Source: Planctomycetota bacterium (GTDB taxonomy: Bacteria > Planctomycetota > Planctomycetia > Pirellulales > Pirellulaceae). From it: a stretch of DNA of 64,000 nt. Within the stretch, counting starts at the first letter, position 1, and every line of letters begins with the position of its first letter. Both the position numbers and the translations under genes were made by a program. The notes beneath the pieces are model-generated. The model ran no database searches. It saw only the letters and a list, made by a program, of their open reading frames with translations, and was not told where the DNA came from. The DNA lies in assembly GCA_017303505.1 (NCBI GenBank), contig JAFLCP010000019.1, positions 1 to 64,000 of the forward strand, given 5' to 3'. This document shows positions 18,575-27,729 of the stretch, piece after piece.

Positions 18575-20088
18575 TTCGGACGACTCCCTCCCTCTTGGGA
18601 ACTGGCACGTGGTCTGAACGTGACACGTGGTACTTTGAGTGTTATCGCACGGGGATTTTCACGGGAGGCTGGCAGCGTTAGCACCTCGTGATGCTCGGAG
18701 TCGATCCAGTGTTGGTCATCGTGCGCGATTTGAATTAGTCCCAACACTTCGACGATATCCACCACAAACGGCGAGTGCTCGACCACTTCGCTCAACATGC
18801 GTGTGTGCCCATCTACGGTGAGTTCGCGAATAATCTTCCGAAGCTTGCGGAAGTCGAGCCGTCGCATTTTGGCGAAGGCGGCTGCTAAGCGTTTTGCATC
18901 CTCAGGATCCAAGGTTTGGATTTCGGGTGTTGTCGATTCAAACGTTGGCTCGGGAGTCCAGAAGGTTCGCGCAAACGGGGATTGTAAGTCGATGGTGGTA
19001 TCGACAGAGATTTGGACGTCACCTTCTTTGGGTGCTTCACCTAATTGTAGTGCCAACTGCCGAATGTCTCGGAGCAAGTTGGCGAGTCGAACGCGTTCAG
19101 CTGCCGCCCGAGCATCGAGGAGCCGACGCAAAGTGGTCGACAATCGGGCGTTGGTCCGCATGACTTTATCCGCTTCGGCCAACAATGAGGGGATCATCTT
19201 GCGGAGGTGAGCTAATGATTCATGTTGCTGCGAAAGTGCATCTAACTTCTGAATCTCTTCGATGTTTTTCATCAACGCCGTTTGTTGTGCTGGCGAGAAG
19301 AGGAATTTCACGAACGCGTAGAAGCTGATCCCTTCATCTCGATTTTTCATCAAGTCTTCAGCATCCAGCGCAAAACCGAGAATTCCACCACGGGTTTCGG
19401 CACCCGTCGCCTGTCGCTGCTGAACATCGCGGGCAATGCGATGGAAATTTTCCTCGACAGCGCGAAAATCTGCTTGAAGGTCTTTTAGCAACTTCATCGC
19501 AGTTTGAAATCGCTCACGAATTTGTGAAGGACGATACACTTGAACGGACTTGCCCGATTCGATGGCCGCGATCTCTTCTTCAATCGCAGCCTTTTGGGCG
19601 CGAAGATATTCGAGCCGCTGCGTTGGATCTGCAGAGGCACCTCGTACAATGTCGTCCAGTGTATCGATAACCATCCGTAGCCGGCTTTCGGTGCCGACTA
19701 ATTCTTTTCCCTGCGCCATGACGCTGTCAAGGAAACGGATGACATCTTCCGAGTGCCGGGTGAGCTGAAACTGTGGTTCGCTGGACGCTGCATCAAGAAA
19801 ACGTTGCAACCACCCATGGTCCGACCATTGCGTGAGATATCGTTCGGGTGGCCCCGTTAGCAGTTGTGGATCGGACTCGTGTAACTCTTCCTGATAGATG
19901 GCGAGCCGCGAGCGCAGTTCCGCTTGACCAATTGTGATCGCTTCACCCGACTTAAAGACCTGCTGCAAAAAATCAATCACCAGTGGCGCGGAGTCAGCTC
20001 GCAGCAGCCGAATGGTCGGCGATGAGTCAAAGTACGATCGCAATGTTTCGCGACGAAGCGTCGAGAGGTAAGAGCGAGTCGGGGTCAA
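18571..20088 (-). CDS. jetA: Wadjet JetA, kleisin-like subunit (DUF3375)
   Basis: First gene of the Wadjet operon and the MukF/kleisin-like subunit (DUF3375). The open frame extends to 20280, but the likely start is TTG at 20088. It has AGAGG about 7 bases upstream and gives about 505 residues beginning just before the TRSYLSTLRRETLRSYF helix, which matches the family's usual N-terminus. The 64 extra upstream codons would run through the divergent TfoX-like gene's leader. The RADSAPLVIDFL segment (about residues 30-41) is characteristic. Long helical segments follow at about residues 150-380. The gene overlaps jetB by four bases. The roughly 150 bases upstream must contain promoters for both this operon and the divergent gene. 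Confidence 0.87.
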   Translation of the reverse strand: MTPTRSYLSTLRRETLRSYFDSSPTIRLLRADSAPLVIDFLQQVFKSGEAITIGQAELRSRLAIYQEELHESDPQLLTGPPERYLTQWSDHGWLQRFLDAASSEPQFQLTRHSEDVIRFLDSVMAQGKELVGTESRLRMVIDTLDDIVRGASADPTQRLEYLRAQKAAIEEEIAAIESGKSVQVYRPSQIRERFQTAMKLLKDLQADFRAVEENFHRIARDVQQRQATGAETRGGILGFALDAEDLMKNRDEGISFYAFVKFLFSPAQQTALMKNIEEIQKLDALSQQHESLAHLRKMIPSLLAEADKVMRTNARLSTTLRRLLDARAAAERVRLANLLRDIRQLALQLGEAPKEGDVQISVDTTIDLQSPFARTFWTPEPTFESTTPEIQTLDPEDAKRLAAAFAKMRRLDFRKLRKIIRELTVDGHTRMLSEVVEHSPFVVDIVEVLGLIQIAHDDQHWIDSEHHEVLTLPASRENPRAITLKVPRVTFRPRASSQEGGSRPK

Positions 20089-20239
20089 AGAAAAACCTCT
20101 AGCGGAGGTGGTAAGGAAACTCCCTCCTGGAGGCAAATGGTTACAATTGGTAATTATATCCCCAGGGGAGCGGAAATGCGAGAAATCGCTGGAAACCCTG
20201 AGAAATTCACGGTTTGCGCGCCTAAAAAAGAGGTTTTTT

Positions 20240-20506
20240 GTGGCTGAATCTATCGGCGATTTGCGGAATCTGGGTCCCAAATCGGTTCAAATGTTGAAGC
20301 AGGCTGGAATCGCCACCCCAGATCGGTTGAAACAACTGGGCTCAGTCGACGCTTTTATCCTGGTCCAGCGAACAGGAGCGAAGCCAACCCTCAACTTGTT
20401 ATGGGCACTTGAGGGAGCGATTTGCAACAAACGCTGGCAAGATATCGCGCACGAACAAAGACGAATGCTCCTCGATCGATTGGATGCACGTCGCAAAGAA
20501 ATGTGA
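20240..20506 (+). CDS. TfoX C-terminal domain protein
   Basis: A small protein of 88 residues made only of a TfoX C-terminal-like domain. The LRNLGPKSVQMLKQAGI segment and the helix-hairpin-helix-like arrangement (residues ~5-80) match the domain found at the end of the competence regulator TfoX/Sxy. The open frame extends upstream to 20108, but GTG at 20240 has AGAGG in front of it and begins exactly at the domain, so it is the more likely start. No TfoX N-terminal domain is present. It is divergent from jetA and 46 bases ahead of the large coiled-coil gene. Its role is unknown; helix-hairpin-helix domains often bind DNA or proteins. Confidence 0.72.
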   Translation: MAESIGDLRNLGPKSVQMLKQAGIATPDRLKQLGSVDAFILVQRTGAKPTLNLLWALEGAICNKRWQDIAHEQRRMLLDRLDARRKEM

Positions 20507-20552
20507 GCGACCAATCCCAAATAACGTAGACGACAAAAGGTTAGAATTCGAG

Positions 20553-23500
20553 ATGGTCGCGCTTAACATTGCACTGAGTTTTCTCTACCGGGGTATTCTT
20601 CCTCAGGTTGTTCTTCTCCTGGTAATTCTGCTTTTCAGCGGAAGTTTTTCCGTACTTGCGCAGGAAGACTCGCTTTCCTCGGTGGTACGAATTTCGTCTA
20701 TCGAAGAGGTGATATCCAAATGGAAAGAGAACCGCCACTTGTATATCAAAGGGAACGTCGGAGTATCTGAAGAACAGTTGGGAAAACTGCAATCTTGGTT
20801 ATCCGAAAACGGGGCGCATTGGACCGTCGTCTTGATGGAGAGCGCTGAGGGAGAAACCTATCAGGCTCCCGATGGAAGATCCTACGCAGGAATGGATGCG
20901 GTTGAGTATGCGCTAGGGCATGGTCTTAGCAATCGAACCTCGTTTGGTGAATGGACACATCCCGAAAGCAAGGAAACCGATGGAGCCATCTTCGCTTTAT
21001 TCTTGAAAGAGCGAAAGTTCAGTTACTTTGCGTCGGACGCGCAGGACCGTCGACGATTGGGTGAAGCGAATTGGGTGGGGCAATTGGATCAGCCTGCGTT
21101 TCGAGCCATGCGCAACGGCGGTCGAATCATCGATGCAGTCAAGAACACGGTTCAACATATCAATGGTCGACTCAATTCGTCGATCGCAGCCGAAGCGGCT
21201 GATGTCCAAAGGCGTGAAGAAGCACAGCAACGGACTATCGCCGTTCTCACCGCCGCCTTAGAGGAATCGAAACAATCGATCGGCAGCGTTGAAGCGATTG
21301 CTAGGCAATGGAAATCTGACTTTGCTACTGCCACTGGTCCATTAGCGAAGCCTCCACTCGAAGCGTGGCGCCAAAAGGTAGATGAAATTCGCAAACTGTT
21401 GTCCCAAGCAGATATCAATACGGCGACACAACAAAAGTCGAATCTTGGCACCGAAATCGATCGGTACCTGAATATGTATGCTGCGTCCGCTGAATTTGAA
21501 GCGCAGCGAAAGCAAATCGAGCAAAACACCGAAGGCTACAAGACCTCCGTGCATGCTGTTGCCAGACAAGACGCGGAAGAAGTGCAAGCGATTTTGGAAA
21601 AGGCCACACAGGAAAGAAGTCAAGGAAGCTTCGAATTTGTATCGACATTGCAAGTCGCATCGCAAAAGCTAGCGGAAATGCAAACCAAAGTGGCGGATGA
21701 GGAAGCTCGAATTGCTCTGGAACTGCAGAGAGCCCAAATGATTCGCGGTGCCGTATGGGGTACCAGCGCCATTTTCATCGCGATCATTACCTTGGTTTTG
21801 TACATTCTCCACCGTCGCCGTGCGCCTTTCATGCGTCAAGCTATTCAGGAGATTCAAAAACGAGAGAAATCGGTTCAAGAGGAGACCGAGGAAATTGATC
21901 AGCTCTTCGAACGAAATCGAGTCTTGCTCGGTTCTGAGCAGCGGGTTAGCGAGCGTGGTTATACGGGACGGACCAAGGAAGTTGCACTTCAAGCGTTGCA
22001 ATATGTAGACGATCTCTTCATTATGTCGAAAGAGATTCGTCGCGTGCTGGCGGACGCCAAAGTACTAGTCGAACCCAACTCATGGCGCGTGCGGCTATTG
22101 AACTACTTCAGTGCCAGAAAGTATCAGGAAGCCATACATCTGGTCACCGGCGCCCCATTGTTTTTCTACGCTGAAACGGGTATCCCGCGCATTCTTAGGG
22201 ATATCATTACAGAGAAAAAGAAAAGCGATGTAACTCCCACCAACAATGACGAGATTGAAGCGACATTCGAACAAGTCTATCGCGCGCTGGATCAACGTGG
22301 TAACGAAGCGAAGCAACGGCTTGATCTTTTCGAAACTTCTCTGGTAGGCATGGATGAATTGCTCAATAACCTACAGCGTGAAATAGAAAAGGTCGCAGCA
22401 ACGGAACAAGAATTACATCGCCAATTTGTCACCGATGGCTGGTTTGAAGTTCCCGCCTTGATGAAGAACTTACTCCCTGCGCTACAAAATGAACTCAAAC
22501 AGGCGGACGAACAATCGAGCTTTGATGCTGTGGGAGCCATTGAAGGCCCAGTGGCACAACTCAGCCGAAAGTTAACCGAGATTCGAAAGCTGTGTGAAAT
22601 CGTGGGACAATTTCGCGCGAGTAAGCTGCCGCTCATCGCCGAAGCGGAGCGGCAAATCGAGGCACAAGGCTATCGAAGAGCATGGATAGCGACCGAATTG
22701 CAACAGTGGTCAGCACATGTTAACCAACTTGCAGATCAGTTGCTGACAGAGTCCGTCGCAGCTCCGTTGAATGGCTTGCAGGATAACTTAGATCGATTTG
22801 CAACCAAAGCGACGGACGTTGGGGCTCTTGCCGAGCGAATGGAGAAAGAACTATTGCCCAGTTTAGTTAGCACAAAGCAAGCTCTGGAAGAAGCACGTGC
22901 CAAGTTGGCAACACAGTTGAAAATCGGAGCAGAGCATATTTTTGAAGAGACGGAAAATGATCCCGACGTTCATTATCAACAAGCAGTGAAAGATCTTTCG
23001 GCGGCGAAGGCTCTGCTCAATGAGGGGCAATTAGAGGCTTGTCAAAAGTCGATCGACATGGGATTAAACGAACGCAGCCTCGCAGATTCTCTCATTCTGT
23101 CGTCGCTTACTGCGGTAGAAGATTTTGCAACAAAGGCTGGAGAGATTGAGACGCGCCGTGAATTGTGTTTGAAGGTTGCCGGTGAACTCAATGAAAAATT
23201 GCAAACCTTGACCGAACAATTTCAAGAGTCGGCATTTGTGCTTGATACCAATGCTGCGGTTGATGGCGTCGACTATTCCGCTAACTTGATTCTGCGACAT
23301 GTGGTTAATGCCTGCGAACAACTGGTCCCAGTCACACGAGACGCACATCGGATCCTTGAGGCTGGCAAAGTACTCCGGGCGGCAAATGTGCAAATGGAGT
23401 GCATTGCGGAGGTTGAGCACTTAGAACAACAGTGCATTGCGGTCGAAGAGCATCTCCAAAAAGTAGAGTCACTTGCAGCCAATAATTTCGCCCATTGGTC

Positions 23501-24434
23501 TCGGCAGCAGCGCGAGGTGGCAAATTGGGATGCACATCGCAATGATCCGCTGATTTGTGATGCAACCTTGATCGAGATGTCGAGAATCCAAGATGAAGTG
23601 GCGAAATTCGAACGTGAAGTTACCGTCGGAATAGGGGCAATTCCTAGTCCGTTCGATACCGAAGAGCGGTTGGAGCAAGTGGATTCGGGTATCGAGCGAA
23701 TGAAGGGAGCGTTTGTAGCGGACCGTCAAGCACATGCTGAAGCGAAGCGGGCGGTCGAGGGAGCGGAGCGACAATTGGAGGCGGCCCAACGCGCTTCAAC
23801 GCAATCACAAGCGGACAATATTCCAGATAGCCCGCTTACGTCTGAGCTAAATCGCAAGATTCAAATGCTCCATCGAGAAGTTGAAACATTGAGGCAAGAG
23901 TTGCGCGAACCGCATGGCAATTGGCACATACTCGATGATAAAGCGGCAAAGTTACAATCCAAGATCGTTACTTCAACGCAGCAGTTAAGTGCAGAGCTAG
24001 ATTCGGCACGACATGCGTTGGAAGCGTTTGAGTCGGCATCGCGAGTAGTATTCCAAGCCGAACAATGGAGTGGGCCGTGGGGACTGCGTGTCTCTGGATC
24101 GCCAGGTTCCCAAGACCTTGAACGAGCTCGATATGGACTGCAGTCGGGCAATTATTCTGTGGTGCTCGAAATTAGTCGCATTGCTATGTTGGCTGCACAA
24201 GCGGCCATCGAGCAAATGGAACGAGAAGCTCGTCGTCGACAGATGGAAGCTGATCGGGCGGCAGAGGAACGTCGACGAGAACGCGACCGCGCTTCCCGCA
24301 GCAGTATGAGTTCGTTCTCCAGTCGCTCATCAAGTTCGCGATCTTTCGCGTCCTCTTCAAGCTCCAGTAGGTCAAGTTCAAGTAGTTCGAGTTCCTCAAG
24401 CAACTCAAGCGGCTTTAGCCGTTCGAGTTGGTGA
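20553..24434 (+). CDS. Large membrane coiled-coil protein with serine-rich tail
   Basis: Unrecognised as a named family. Starting at ATG 20553 gives about 1293 residues (the frame opens earlier, at 20409, inside the previous gene). A signal peptide covers about residues 1-30, ending near SVLAQED. An extracytoplasmic region follows (about 31-395), whose first ~150 residues recall TPM-type domains, then helices. A single membrane span lies at about 400-420 and ends in HRRR, which places the rest in the cytoplasm. Residues ~430-1230 are long charged helices, likely coiled coil. The last ~45 residues are almost all serine with Arg and Phe, ending in SSW, as in several TPM-domain membrane proteins that end in Gly/Ser-rich tails. 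Annotations such as Smc-like would reflect only coiled-coil composition. Confidence 0.75.
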   Translation: MVALNIALSFLYRGILPQVVLLLVILLFSGSFSVLAQEDSLSSVVRISSIEEVISKWKENRHLYIKGNVGVSEEQLGKLQSWLSENGAHWTVVLMESAEGETYQAPDGRSYAGMDAVEYALGHGLSNRTSFGEWTHPESKETDGAIFALFLKERKFSYFASDAQDRRRLGEANWVGQLDQPAFRAMRNGGRIIDAVKNTVQHINGRLNSSIAAEAADVQRREEAQQRTIAVLTAALEESKQSIGSVEAIARQWKSDFATATGPLAKPPLEAWRQKVDEIRKLLSQADINTATQQKSNLGTEIDRYLNMYAASAEFEAQRKQIEQNTEGYKTSVHAVARQDAEEVQAILEKATQERSQGSFEFVSTLQVASQKLAEMQTKVADEEARIALELQRAQMIRGAVWGTSAIFIAIITLVLYILHRRRAPFMRQAIQEIQKREKSVQEETEEIDQLFERNRVLLGSEQRVSERGYTGRTKEVALQALQYVDDLFIMSKEIRRVLADAKVLVEPNSWRVRLLNYFSARKYQEAIHLVTGAPLFFYAETGIPRILRDIITEKKKSDVTPTNNDEIEATFEQVYRALDQRGNEAKQRLDLFETSLVGMDELLNNLQREIEKVAATEQELHRQFVTDGWFEVPALMKNLLPALQNELKQADEQSSFDAVGAIEGPVAQLSRKLTEIRKLCEIVGQFRASKLPLIAEAERQIEAQGYRRAWIATELQQWSAHVNQLADQLLTESVAAPLNGLQDNLDRFATKATDVGALAERMEKELLPSLVSTKQALEEARAKLATQLKIGAEHIFEETENDPDVHYQQAVKDLSAAKALLNEGQLEACQKSIDMGLNERSLADSLILSSLTAVEDFATKAGEIETRRELCLKVAGELNEKLQTLTEQFQESAFVLDTNAAVDGVDYSANLILRHVVNACEQLVPVTRDAHRILEAGKVLRAANVQMECIAEVEHLEQQCIAVEEHLQKVESLAANNFAHWSRQQREVANWDAHRNDPLICDATLIEMSRIQDEVAKFEREVTVGIGAIPSPFDTEERLEQVDSGIERMKGAFVADRQAHAEAKRAVEGAERQLEAAQRASTQSQADNIPDSPLTSELNRKIQMLHREVETLRQELREPHGNWHILDDKAAKLQSKIVTSTQQLSAELDSARHALEAFESASRVVFQAEQWSGPWGLRVSGSPGSQDLERARYGLQSGNYSVVLEISRIAMLAAQAAIEQMEREARRRQMEADRAAEERRRERDRASRSSMSSFSSRSSSSRSFASSSSSSRSSSSSSSSSSNSSGFSRSSW

Positions 24435-24451
24435 GCAACGTTAAACGCAAA

Positions 24452-25000
24452 TTAGTACGCAACCTGCTGCATGTATTTAGCATAGTGTTCGATGGAAGCT
24501 GTCTGCAAGTTCGGGTCTTTGGCTGCTTCATCCCAACGACGTAGGCGGACAGCAGCTTCGAAATGTGGATGATCGCGGAAGGCTTGGAGTTCTGCAGCGC
24601 TCATAAGTCCGCCTTGCAGCTTAAGGCTTTGGATGGATGGGCCGCTGAGGTGTTTCAGATATTCCGCATCGGTCGTACATAAATAGCGTTTTGCGGTCAC
24701 ATGCAATTGCACTGGGGCAACTACGGTGTCAGGGAATTTTCCCTGTAGCCAGCGCGCGGCCAATTCTTCATGAGCATCGTCAATCCCATGATCTGGAGCA
24801 TTTTCAGGTAAATCATGCAGCAAATGACCTACATCGTGCAGTAAGGCTGCGGTGATCAATGCGGCATCGGCGCCTGTCTTCTCGGCGAAGTGTGCAGCCT
24901 GGAGCGCGTGTTGCCTCTGGGTGACCGCTTCTCCGCCGTAATTCGAGTCGCCTCGTTTCGAGAACATTTCCAAAATTTGATCGACGGTTGAAAGAGACAT
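24452..25000 (-). CDS. PhnZ-like HD-domain phosphonate oxygenase
   Basis: A 182-residue HD-domain protein resembling PhnZ and the HDIG proteins linked to phosphonate degradation. PhnZ uses two iron atoms and O2 to cleave 2-amino-1-hydroxyethylphosphonate into glycine and phosphate. Visible marks are the NYGGEAV segment (Y21 and E24, matching the Tyr/Glu lid of PhnZ), H31 in QHALQAA, the HD pair in LLHDVGHL (about 54-61) and a later His/Asp set in DHGIDDAHEELAARWL. It is divergent from a transporter gene and near an alcohol dehydrogenase of a type linked to phosphonate use. No PhnY-like hydroxylase is visible in the window. It could also act on another oxidised phosphonate or be a plain phosphohydrolase. 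Confidence 0.78.
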   Translation of the reverse strand: MSLSTVDQILEMFSKRGDSNYGGEAVTQRQHALQAAHFAEKTGADAALITAALLHDVGHLLHDLPENAPDHGIDDAHEELAARWLQGKFPDTVVAPVQLHVTAKRYLCTTDAEYLKHLSGPSIQSLKLQGGLMSAAELQAFRDHPHFEAAVRLRRWDEAAKDPNLQTASIEHYAKYMQQVAY

Positions 25001-25120
25001 CAGGTTCGCTTTGTCAACGTGTGTAGTGAAACGGCCAACATCGAGGAAAATTTAACATAGATCATGTTGGTTTTGAACCTTGTCTCATCAAAGATTAATA
25101 CACGCTCTGTAGCGAGCCTC

Positions 25121-25126
25121 TATAAT
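25121..25126 (+). promoter_or_regulatory. Possible -10 box for the transporter gene
   Basis: A perfect TATAAT lies 38 bases upstream of the transporter ATG, in the 164-base divergent spacer. No good -35 hexamer sits 16-18 bases upstream of it, so the call is weak. Confidence 0.3.
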
Positions 25127-25164
25127 GCGAGCCCCTCGATTCGGTTGACCACATAGGATCCATT

Positions 25165-26505
25165 ATGGCTTCTGAACAAAATCCATACCGGACAAACGCG
25201 CAGCCTGCGGCGGTGCCAGCTTTGTTGACGAATCCCTTCATTGCGTCTGTCTGGGCAATTACTGCTGCTTTCGGCACTTACTTCTGTATGTATGCCTTCC
25301 GCAAGCCCTTTACTGCGGCCTCTTACGAAGGAGCGGTTACATTTTTCGAAGGTGGGCTGACTGTCGATCAAAAGACGCTCTATGTCAGTTCTCAAGTATT
25401 GGGTTATATGGTTTCGAAATTTATCGGAATCAAAGTGATTGCCGAAATGACAGCTGAAAGGCGAGCTTTCGCAATTCTCGCCCTGATAGGTATTGCAGAA
25501 GTGGCTCTTCTTTTATTCGGGATGACGCCCGCGCCGTGGAACTTTGTCTTTCTGTTCGTCAATGGTTTGCCGCTGGGGATGGTATTCGGTTTGGTGTTAG
25601 GTTTTCTTGAAGGTCGACGTGTGACCGAGGCATTAAGTGCTGGTTTGTGCGCGAGCTTTATTCTGGCCGACGGAGTTACCAAATCGGTTGGGAAGTACCT
25701 TCTCGACTTAGAGATTCCTTTGTATTGGATGCCCGCAACTGCGGGGGCGATTTTTCTGCTTCCGTTGCTGATTTGTGTTTGGATGTTGACCAAAATTCCC
25801 AAACCCACGGAAGTTGATGAAGCAGCCAGAACAAAACGAGTTCCCATGAATCAACGCCAGCGTTTAGAATTCTTACGACGTTACGCTGCGGGACTCATTT
25901 TGCTAGTAGTTATGTATTTGTTGGTCACCATCTTGCGGAGTTTAAGGGCAGACTTCTCTAAAGAGTTGTGGGAAGGATTGGGATACTCCGTTGTACCGAG
26001 TATGTTTACTTACTCTGAGATGATTGTGGCCGCTGGTGTGATGGTTATTAACGGAACGGCCATCATCATCAGCGACAACCGTCGCGGATTTTTCTATGCG
26101 ATGATCGTTTCGATTCTCGGCTTCTCCATGGTCGCAGCGGCCATTTTGTTGCGTGGTCCCGCTCAGCTCAGCGGCTTTACCTTCATGGTCTTGATCGGCT
26201 TGGGTTTGTACTTACCCTATGTGGCTGTGCATACCACCGTTTTTGAACGTTTGATTGCGATGACCAAAGATCAGGGAAATATTGGCTTTTTGCTCTATTT
26301 CGCAGACGCTTTCGGTTACTTAGCCTACGTCTTCGTCATGTTCGGAAAAAGTTTTGTGTCGAGCGATATGGTGCATTTGGATTTCTTCTCGGAGATTGGA
26401 ATTGGGATTGTCTTGGTCGGCATGTGCTGTACTTTGCTTAGTTGGCGATTGTTGTTGAATAGCGGCAGACACGATGGGAATGCGGCGGAGTCGAATCCAT
26501 CATGA
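25165..26505 (+). CDS. MFS-like transporter (DUF5690-like)
   Basis: An integral membrane protein of 446 residues with about 12 hydrophobic helices and a short polar N-terminus. The segment FCMYAFRKPFTAA near residues 48-60 and the pairing of two six-helix halves fit an MFS-like permease, similar to the DUF5690 group. The middle loop (about residues 212-235) is charged and cytoplasmic. ATG is preceded by AGGA. It is divergent from the PhnZ-like gene and 72 bases ahead of the alcohol dehydrogenase, so a role in taking up a phosphonate, or exporting a product, is a reasonable inference. The substrate is not shown by sequence. Confidence 0.8.
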   Translation: MASEQNPYRTNAQPAAVPALLTNPFIASVWAITAAFGTYFCMYAFRKPFTAASYEGAVTFFEGGLTVDQKTLYVSSQVLGYMVSKFIGIKVIAEMTAERRAFAILALIGIAEVALLLFGMTPAPWNFVFLFVNGLPLGMVFGLVLGFLEGRRVTEALSAGLCASFILADGVTKSVGKYLLDLEIPLYWMPATAGAIFLLPLLICVWMLTKIPKPTEVDEAARTKRVPMNQRQRLEFLRRYAAGLILLVVMYLLVTILRSLRADFSKELWEGLGYSVVPSMFTYSEMIVAAGVMVINGTAIIISDNRRGFFYAMIVSILGFSMVAAAILLRGPAQLSGFTFMVLIGLGLYLPYVAVHTTVFERLIAMTKDQGNIGFLLYFADAFGYLAYVFVMFGKSFVSSDMVHLDFFSEIGIGIVLVGMCCTLLSWRLLLNSGRHDGNAAESNPS

Positions 26506-26577
26506 TCCGTGTGCGTGCAGAAATCTGCTCTCAACTACTAGCTAGAATTTTGCTTTTTTGTAGAGGTTCTCGGATTC

Positions 26578-27729
26578 GTGTTATCACAAGCCATAGTATT
26601 TCGATCGAGCGATTTACCACTTGAGCCAATGCAAATCGAGGTTCGACCACTTCTGCCGGATGAGGTTTTAGTGCGAGTGGTGGCTACCACGCTATGTGGC
26701 AGCGATTTGCATACTCTTTCTGGGCGAAGGAAAGTCGCAACGCCGACCATCTTAGGACATGAGATTCTTGGACAAGTAGTTGATTTTGGAAAAGAGCATT
26801 CCCAACTTGATTACTTTGGTGACCCCTTGCAGGTAGGTGATCGAGTAACCTGGGCCATCGTGGCTCATTGTGGTGAATGTTGTTATTGCCAATGGGATCT
26901 ACCACAGAAATGTGAAAAGAGCGTGAAGTATGGGCATGAGACCACGGCCGTTCACGGCGCATTAACGGGTGGTCTGGCGGAGTATGTTTTGCTCGCACCC
27001 AAAACGTCGATCTTCAAGGTGGAGTCGCACATTGAGAACAGCGTGGCCTCACCCGCTAATTGCGCGACCGCGACTGTGGCGGGTGCACTACAGCGGACAC
27101 GGCACTTACGAGATTGGAATGTTCGAAATGGGAGCCTCAAGTACACTCGCAGCCAGCTCGCAGCGATGGGCGAAGAGAAGCCACTTGCTGGAAGCCACAT
27201 CCTGGTATTGGGTGGTGGCATGCTGGGAGTAACAGCCTGCGCGATGGCGAAGTGGCTAGGGGCAGAGCATGTCTTATGCGTTGAACCCTTAGAGTCACGG
27301 CGGACATTGGTCAAAGAGTTTGGTGCTGATCAGGCTGTTGCACCTGGTGAACTAGAAGACGCAGTTCGAAGCGTGCGAAAACAAGGGTTCGATATTGCGT
27401 TGGAACTTTCTGGCGTTACTAGCGCGATCGAGGCTGCTCTCCCCTGCCTGCGCATTGGAGGCGAAATAGTTTTAGTCGGAGCCGTTTTTCCAGTTCCTGA
27501 ATTGAAGGTTTTGCCCGAACAAATCGTGAGACGTATGATCCAAATTCAAGGGCTCCACAATTACGCTCCCAACGATCTGGCGTTGGCGTTGCAATTTCTT
27601 GCCGAGCAACCTCAGGCGCCTTTGGCAAAAATGGTACCCTATTGGTTTCCTTTATCGGAGACGGCCCGCGCGATACAAGAAGCGGAACGCACAAAAGTAC
27701 CGCGCGTTGGCATCCTCTTCCCTTACTAG
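26578..27729 (+). CDS. Zinc-dependent alcohol dehydrogenase, phosphonate-associated type
   Basis: A 383-residue medium-chain dehydrogenase. The catalytic zinc site shows C39 in TTLCGSDLH and His-Glu in GHEILG (about 61). The structural zinc cluster is CGECCYCQWDLPQKC (about 98-112). The Rossmann glycine motif is LGGGMLG (about 211-217). It resembles the alcohol dehydrogenases proposed for phosphonate catabolism. Between the catalytic and Rossmann parts there is an extra stretch of about 25 residues (about 181-206, RDWNVRNGSLKYTRSQL-like) that I do not recall in typical members. The start is GTG with AGAGG upstream. Its TAG stop overlaps the stop of the convergent gene by four bases. Confidence 0.82.
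   Translation: MLSQAIVFRSSDLPLEPMQIEVRPLLPDEVLVRVVATTLCGSDLHTLSGRRKVATPTILGHEILGQVVDFGKEHSQLDYFGDPLQVGDRVTWAIVAHCGECCYCQWDLPQKCEKSVKYGHETTAVHGALTGGLAEYVLLAPKTSIFKVESHIENSVASPANCATATVAGALQRTRHLRDWNVRNGSLKYTRSQLAAMGEEKPLAGSHILVLGGGMLGVTACAMAKWLGAEHVLCVEPLESRRTLVKEFGADQAVAPGELEDAVRSVRKQGFDIALELSGVTSAIEAALPCLRIGGEIVLVGAVFPVPELKVLPEQIVRRMIQIQGLHNYAPNDLALALQFLAEQPQAPLAKMVPYWFPLSETARAIQEAERTKVPRVGILFPY

Noticed and set aside
20089..20280. 64-codon N-terminal extension of jetA
   Set aside because: It runs antisense across the leader of the divergent TfoX-like gene, lacks family resemblance, and a TTG with good AGAGG at 20088 fits the usual JetA length.
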